Assembly: GCA_023380515.1 (NCBI GenBank)
Contig: JAMCRH010000284.1
Coordinates: 1 to 5,294 of the forward strand
DNA length: 5,294 nucleotides
From: Gammaproteobacteria bacterium
Lineage (GTDB): Bacteria; Pseudomonadota; Gammaproteobacteria; Enterobacterales; Alteromonadaceae
Reading direction: 5' to 3'
A model generated the notes under the pieces. The model was not told the DNA's origin. It searched no databases and saw only the letters and a program-made list of their open reading frames with translations. Of the stretch, positions 5,049 to 5,294 are shown in pieces. Every line of letters begins with the position of its first letter. Within the stretch, counting starts at the first letter, position 1. Made by a program: the position numbers and the translations under genes.

Positions 5049-5294
5049 TCGAACGGCTTATTTTGCGTGTTTTCGCTGCATTTCACTCGTCGGTGCAATG
5101 CAGCTTTGGCGATCATGTTTGCGCTGACCGGCGCAGTCACAAACAAGAAAGCGGTGATTAACGCTTCTTGCATACTCACGCCTTCGGTAAAGAAGGTGAA
5201 ATACAAGAACGAGCCAAATAAAGTCGCTCCCACGCCAAGTGTGCTGGCCTTGGCTGGACCATGTAAGCGGGTATAAATGTCCGGCAGGCGAGCA
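5045..5294 (-). CDS. mnhG: Na+/H+ antiporter (Mrp/Mnh/Pha) subunit G, C-terminal part
   Basis: This is subunit G of the multisubunit Mrp-type cation/proton antiporter, a small inner-membrane protein. The visible 82 residues start inside the diagnostic stretch RLPDIYTRLHGPAKASTLG. Two transmembrane helices follow (GATLFGSFLYFTFF and ALITAFLFVTAPVSANMIAKAAL), then a basic tail RRVKCSENTQNKPFD ending at TAG (complement of 5045-5047). The start lies beyond the right edge. An internal GTG at 5233 is not the true start, because conserved sequence continues upstream of it. In Mrp operons subunit G is normally last, which fits a convergent neighbour directly downstream, so the other subunits should lie further right. 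It supports Na+ export and pH homeostasis. Confidence 0.9.
   Translation of the reverse strand, partial: ARLPDIYTRLHGPAKASTLGVGATLFGSFLYFTFFTEGVSMQEALITAFLFVTAPVSANMIAKAALHRRVKCSENTQNKPFD

Overview
This window looks like the integrase-proximal end of a genomic island (or degraded prophage) inserted at a tRNA-Arg(CCG) gene in a moderate-GC gammaproteobacterium, plausibly marine. The host call rests on the tRNA-Arg(CCG) sequence, its promoter with a GC-rich discriminator, and the mnhG (Mrp Na+/H+ antiporter subunit G) gene at the right edge. I cannot name a genus.

Left part (1-2600), the mobile module. A minus-strand gene running off the left edge begins like the SNF2/DEAD-type helicases (DUF3883-associated) often found in methylase-linked defence islands. 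Upstream of it, on the same strand, is a small Xre/Cro-type regulator (220-423). A divergent control region (about 400-580) follows, with four copies of TAAATGACA including a perfect 16-bp inverted repeat. From there a plus-strand operon runs: an excisionase-like HTH protein (568-807), a DUF3596-type tyrosine integrase (800-1963), an unknown 85-aa protein (1974-2231) and a second HTH_17/MerR-like protein (about 2281-2595) preceded by a strong hairpin. The Xre protein probably decides when the cargo (helicase side) and the excision/integration side are expressed.

Middle part (2600-4015). Two minus-strand genes encode a Cys-rich zinc-ribbon-like protein (2600-2860) and a PDZ-like protein with two C-terminal membrane segments (2921-3499). 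Then comes about 500 bp without a credible gene. It holds a cluster of short repeats next to the tRNA: TGCCACA three times at exactly 11-bp steps, flanked by two GGGYAAAGGTCA copies. These look like integrase arm-type and accessory sites of the attachment region.

Right part (4016-5294), the chromosome. An intact tRNA-Arg(CCG) lies on the minus strand with its 3' end facing the island. A second, damaged tRNA-Arg lies 94 bp upstream of it, with a near-perfect 5' half and a decayed 3' half, directly behind a strong stable-RNA promoter. The damaged copy therefore occupies the ancestral position, and the intact tRNA may be a replacement brought by a mobile element or the survivor of a tandem pair. 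Beyond it are a six-TM Frag1/DRAM/Sfk1-like membrane protein (4374-5048) and, convergent with it and sharing a CTAG stop overlap, the 3' end of mnhG.
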